This document shows, one piece after another, positions 3,399 to 5,485 of a stretch of 5,485 nt of DNA. The first letter of the stretch is position 1; every line of letters starts with the position of its first letter. Position numbers and translations under genes: made by a program. The notes beneath the pieces are model-generated. The model saw only the letters and a list, made by a program, of their open reading frames with translations, searched no databases and was not told the origin of the DNA. This DNA comes from Candidatus Aminicenantota bacterium (GTDB lineage Bacteria > Acidobacteriota > Aminicenantia > UBA2199). The stretch covers positions 4,732,456 through 4,737,940 of the forward strand of contig CP070627.1 in NCBI GenBank assembly GCA_020355945.1, written 5' to 3'.

Positions 3399-5485
3399 AT
3401 GCGAGTAGAAGTAGAAAAAATTGAGCAGATGCAAAATGCCCACGAAATCCTGTGTGAACTCCCGTTTGAGCTCAAAGAACCGGATAAAGGATACTCAGAA
3501 CGGACTCTCAGGATTGACCTGGATAAAAACGAGATTACCATTCACCCGGTGACCCAACAGATGAAAGACCTGTGGATCGGTGGTAAAGGATTTGACCTGT
3601 GGCTGATGTTCCAGGAGATCAATAAAGACACCAAATGGGACAGCCCGGAAAACCCGATTTGTTTTTCTTCAGGTCCGTTGGGAGGAACCACCTCGTTCCC
3701 GGGATCGGGTAAGACGTTAGTAACCGCTGTTTCTCCTCTTACCCACTCGGTGATTGACTGCAATGTGGGAGGTTTTTTCGGCCCTTATTTGAAGTTTGCC
3801 GGATTTGATGCGCTCACGATTGTTGGCAAAGCCAAAGACGAGACCATCATCTACATCGATGCGGTGAATAAAAAAATCACCATTGAAAAGGCACCGGAAG
3901 AAAGCATTGATGCGCACCTCTTGGTAGAGGAGCTGACAGAAATGTATGCGGATGATGACCTGGACAAACGCAATATTGCAGTGGTTTGTGCGGGTCGAGG
4001 TGCCCGGCATACACGCATGGGTGTGTTGAACTTCTCTTTTTGGGATTGGAGACGAAACGTTGCCCGCTTGAAACAGGCTGGCCGAGGAGGTGTTGGTACT
4101 GTTTTCAGGAACAAGAACCTGAAAGCCCTGGTGTTAAAAAACAAGGACATCACCCCTGCCTGGCGTATCCAGGAAAATAAAGTCGCCAAATGGGTAAGTC
4201 CAAAAGAAATCTACATCCAGTGCCAGGGCGATATTACGGAATTGGATGCGATTATTGAAAAATGGGGTAATGATCCTGAATTTGTGATCGAGATGATGCA
4301 AGATATCCAGGAACGTTTCCATCTTGTTTCCAAAACCGCCCTGGATCGGTTGTTAGTAAAGACCGGTGTTCCCAAAGCCTATCTTTATCACATTGCCACC
4401 TTTTTCAAGGCTTTCAGCCTGGAAGAGAAAGGAGAAACCATTATCCAGGTATGTGTAGGAACCACCTGTCATGTCAAGGGTGCAGCTAAAATCATTGATG
4501 CCTTTGAACGGGAACTGGACATCAAAATCGGCCAGACCACCAAAGATAAAAAATTCTCCCTTGAAGCTGTCGCCTGTCTCGGGGCCTGCAGTATTGCACC
4601 GGTGGTGAAAATGGGTGAGGAAGTGTTTGGCAATGTCGGTGCCAAAGATGTGCCCAGGCTTCTAAAACAAGCCGTGTCAAAGGGAATAAAAAAAGAAGAA
4701 ATGGTTGGCCACGCAAGAGCGGCGGAGACAAGAGGAACGTCTCAATTAAAAAAAGAAGACCTAAAAAAGATCGCTGAAACCCAAAATAAAGAGTTCTCTA
4801 AGTATAAAGCCATGCTCATGGTTTGTACAGGTACTGGCTGTGTATCTGCCAAAGGGTTTGAGATTTTAGATAAACTAAAACAATTGATCAAGGAAAAAAA
4901 TCTTGATAAAGACTTCCTGGCAGTAGGGACCGGGTGCAATGGGTTCTGTGCGGCAGGTCCCAGTATTATTGTGCAGCCGGGGGGTATTTTTTACCAAAAA
5001 CTGAAAGAAAAAGATATCGAAGAAATCGTGGAATCCCACCTGGTTGGCGGCAATGTGGTGGAACGACTCCTGTACAAAGACCCTGTCACGGGCGTTATCA
5101 ACAAAACCCTGGAGGAAGTCAAATTCTTTTCAAAGCAGCAGCTCATTGCTTTACGTAATGAGGGGCTGATTGACCCGGAAAACATCAATCATTACATTGC
5201 CAGGGGTGGTTATCAGTCCATTAAAAAAGTCCTGGAAGAGAACAACCCGGAAGGGATCATCCGGGAAGTTATCAAATCCGGGATTCGGGGTCGCGGCGGC
5301 GGCGGGTTTCCTGCCGGTGTCAAATGGGAATCCGGCTGTAAAGCCAGGAAGGAAAGAAGCGAAGACATCTATGTGGTATGTAATGCTGATGAAGGTGATC
5401 CCGGGGCCTTCATGGACAGGAGTATCATTGAAACCGATCCCCATGCAGTGATTGAAGGCATGATGATCGGTGCCTTTGCTGTGGG
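3399..5485 (+). CDS. Fusion protein: AOR N-terminal domain + NuoE-like + NuoF-like (3' end outside window)
   Basis: Probable NAD(H)-linked redox protein; 695 codons visible, frame still open at the edge. Residues ~33-250 match the N-terminal domain of tungsten aldehyde:ferredoxin oxidoreductases: 'IGGKGF' (60-65), 'SGPLGGTTSFPGSGK' (91-105), 'CNVGGFFGPYLKFAGFDA' (121-138), 'AGRGGVG' (227-233) and 'NKNLKAL'. Residues ~280-430 are NuoE-like: helical 'IIEKWGNDPEFVIEMMQDIQ', 'IATFFKAFS', then [2Fe-2S] cysteines C352, C357, C393, C397. Residues ~470-550 are a second thioredoxin-like [2Fe-2S] domain (C476, C481, C513, C517), as in HndC/HymB-type NuoF subunits. From ~600 comes the NuoF core, with 'GIRGRGGGGFPAGVKWE' (628-644) and 'NADEGDPGAFMDR' (662-674) for FMN/NADH. 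AOR domains 2-3 and their C-x2-C-x3-C cluster motif are absent. GGAGG with an 8-nt gap precedes the ATG. No stop or frameshift breaks the junctions. It may act as the diaphorase part of an AOR complex; the substrate is unknown. Confidence 0.88.
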   Translation, partial: MRVEVEKIEQMQNAHEILCELPFELKEPDKGYSERTLRIDLDKNEITIHPVTQQMKDLWIGGKGFDLWLMFQEINKDTKWDSPENPICFSSGPLGGTTSFPGSGKTLVTAVSPLTHSVIDCNVGGFFGPYLKFAGFDALTIVGKAKDETIIYIDAVNKKITIEKAPEESIDAHLLVEELTEMYADDDLDKRNIAVVCAGRGARHTRMGVLNFSFWDWRRNVARLKQAGRGGVGTVFRNKNLKALVLKNKDITPAWRIQENKVAKWVSPKEIYIQCQGDITELDAIIEKWGNDPEFVIEMMQDIQERFHLVSKTALDRLLVKTGVPKAYLYHIATFFKAFSLEEKGETIIQVCVGTTCHVKGAAKIIDAFERELDIKIGQTTKDKKFSLEAVACLGACSIAPVVKMGEEVFGNVGAKDVPRLLKQAVSKGIKKEEMVGHARAAETRGTSQLKKEDLKKIAETQNKEFSKYKAMLMVCTGTGCVSAKGFEILDKLKQLIKEKNLDKDFLAVGTGCNGFCAAGPSIIVQPGGIFYQKLKEKDIEEIVESHLVGGNVVERLLYKDPVTGVINKTLEEVKFFSKQQLIALRNEGLIDPENINHYIARGGYQSIKKVLEENNPEGIIREVIKSGIRGRGGGGFPAGVKWESGCKARKERSEDIYVVCNADEGDPGAFMDRSIIETDPHAVIEGMMIGAFAV

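Noticed and set aside
3696..3716. 'PGSGKT' in the AOR_N domain read as a Walker A P-loop
   Set aside because: The required glycine five residues before GKT is a serine (S99), and the segment aligns with the AOR 'GPLTGT...SGR' region instead.
4934..5451. Open frames overlapping the NuoF-like region on both strands
   Set aside because: All are alternate-frame shadows of the fusion gene, which holds intact family motifs through this stretch.

Overview
The window looks like chromosomal DNA of an anaerobic bacterium with moderate-to-low GC and very A/T-rich intergenic regions. It carries central-carbon dehydrogenases, a molybdenum-cofactor gene and a large NAD(H)- and tungsto/molybdopterin-type redox protein. 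These fit an anaerobe such as a member of the Desulfobacterota or a similar lineage, but nothing here fixes the taxon. Promoter-like sites have ordinary sigma70 spacing (17 bp), and most genes have a clear GGAGG-type ribosome binding site.

Layout. Positions 1-1604 are read on the minus strand: a complete isocitrate dehydrogenase gene (icd, 411-1604), then the start of a malate dehydrogenase gene (mdh, 1-181, cut by the window edge). Between them lie a strong promoter and a 24-codon leader reading frame with its own consensus ribosome binding site (205-279). A divergent intergenic region (1605-1820) carries the icd promoter and a short repeat built from CACGAAG units. From 1821 everything is read on the plus strand: a HAD-family phosphatase (1821-2459); mobB (2515-2997), whose promoter sits so close that the mRNA may be leaderless; a 55-aa protein of unknown function overlapping the end of mobB (2990-3157); a 241-bp promoter/leader region; and a large gene open at the window edge (3399-5485).

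The large gene is the most unusual item. One continuous frame joins an aldehyde:ferredoxin-oxidoreductase N-terminal domain (AOR_N) to a NuoE-like [2Fe-2S] subunit and then a NuoF-like subunit, which has its own N-terminal [2Fe-2S] thioredoxin fold followed by the start of the FMN/NADH domain. The AOR catalytic domains 2 and 3 and the AOR [4Fe-4S] cysteine motif are missing from the part that can be read. In known NAD-linked AOR systems the AOR, NuoE and NuoF parts are normally separate subunits. This protein therefore looks like a fused diaphorase module carrying half of the pterin-binding scaffold, probably working with a partner encoded outside the window.

How the genes fit together: icd and mdh are TCA-cycle steps that make reduced nicotinamide. 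The plus-strand group has a pterin-cofactor theme (mobB, AOR_N fusion). The mobB and fusion promoters share the form TTGACW-17 bp-TATCAT, but this window cannot show that they are co-regulated.
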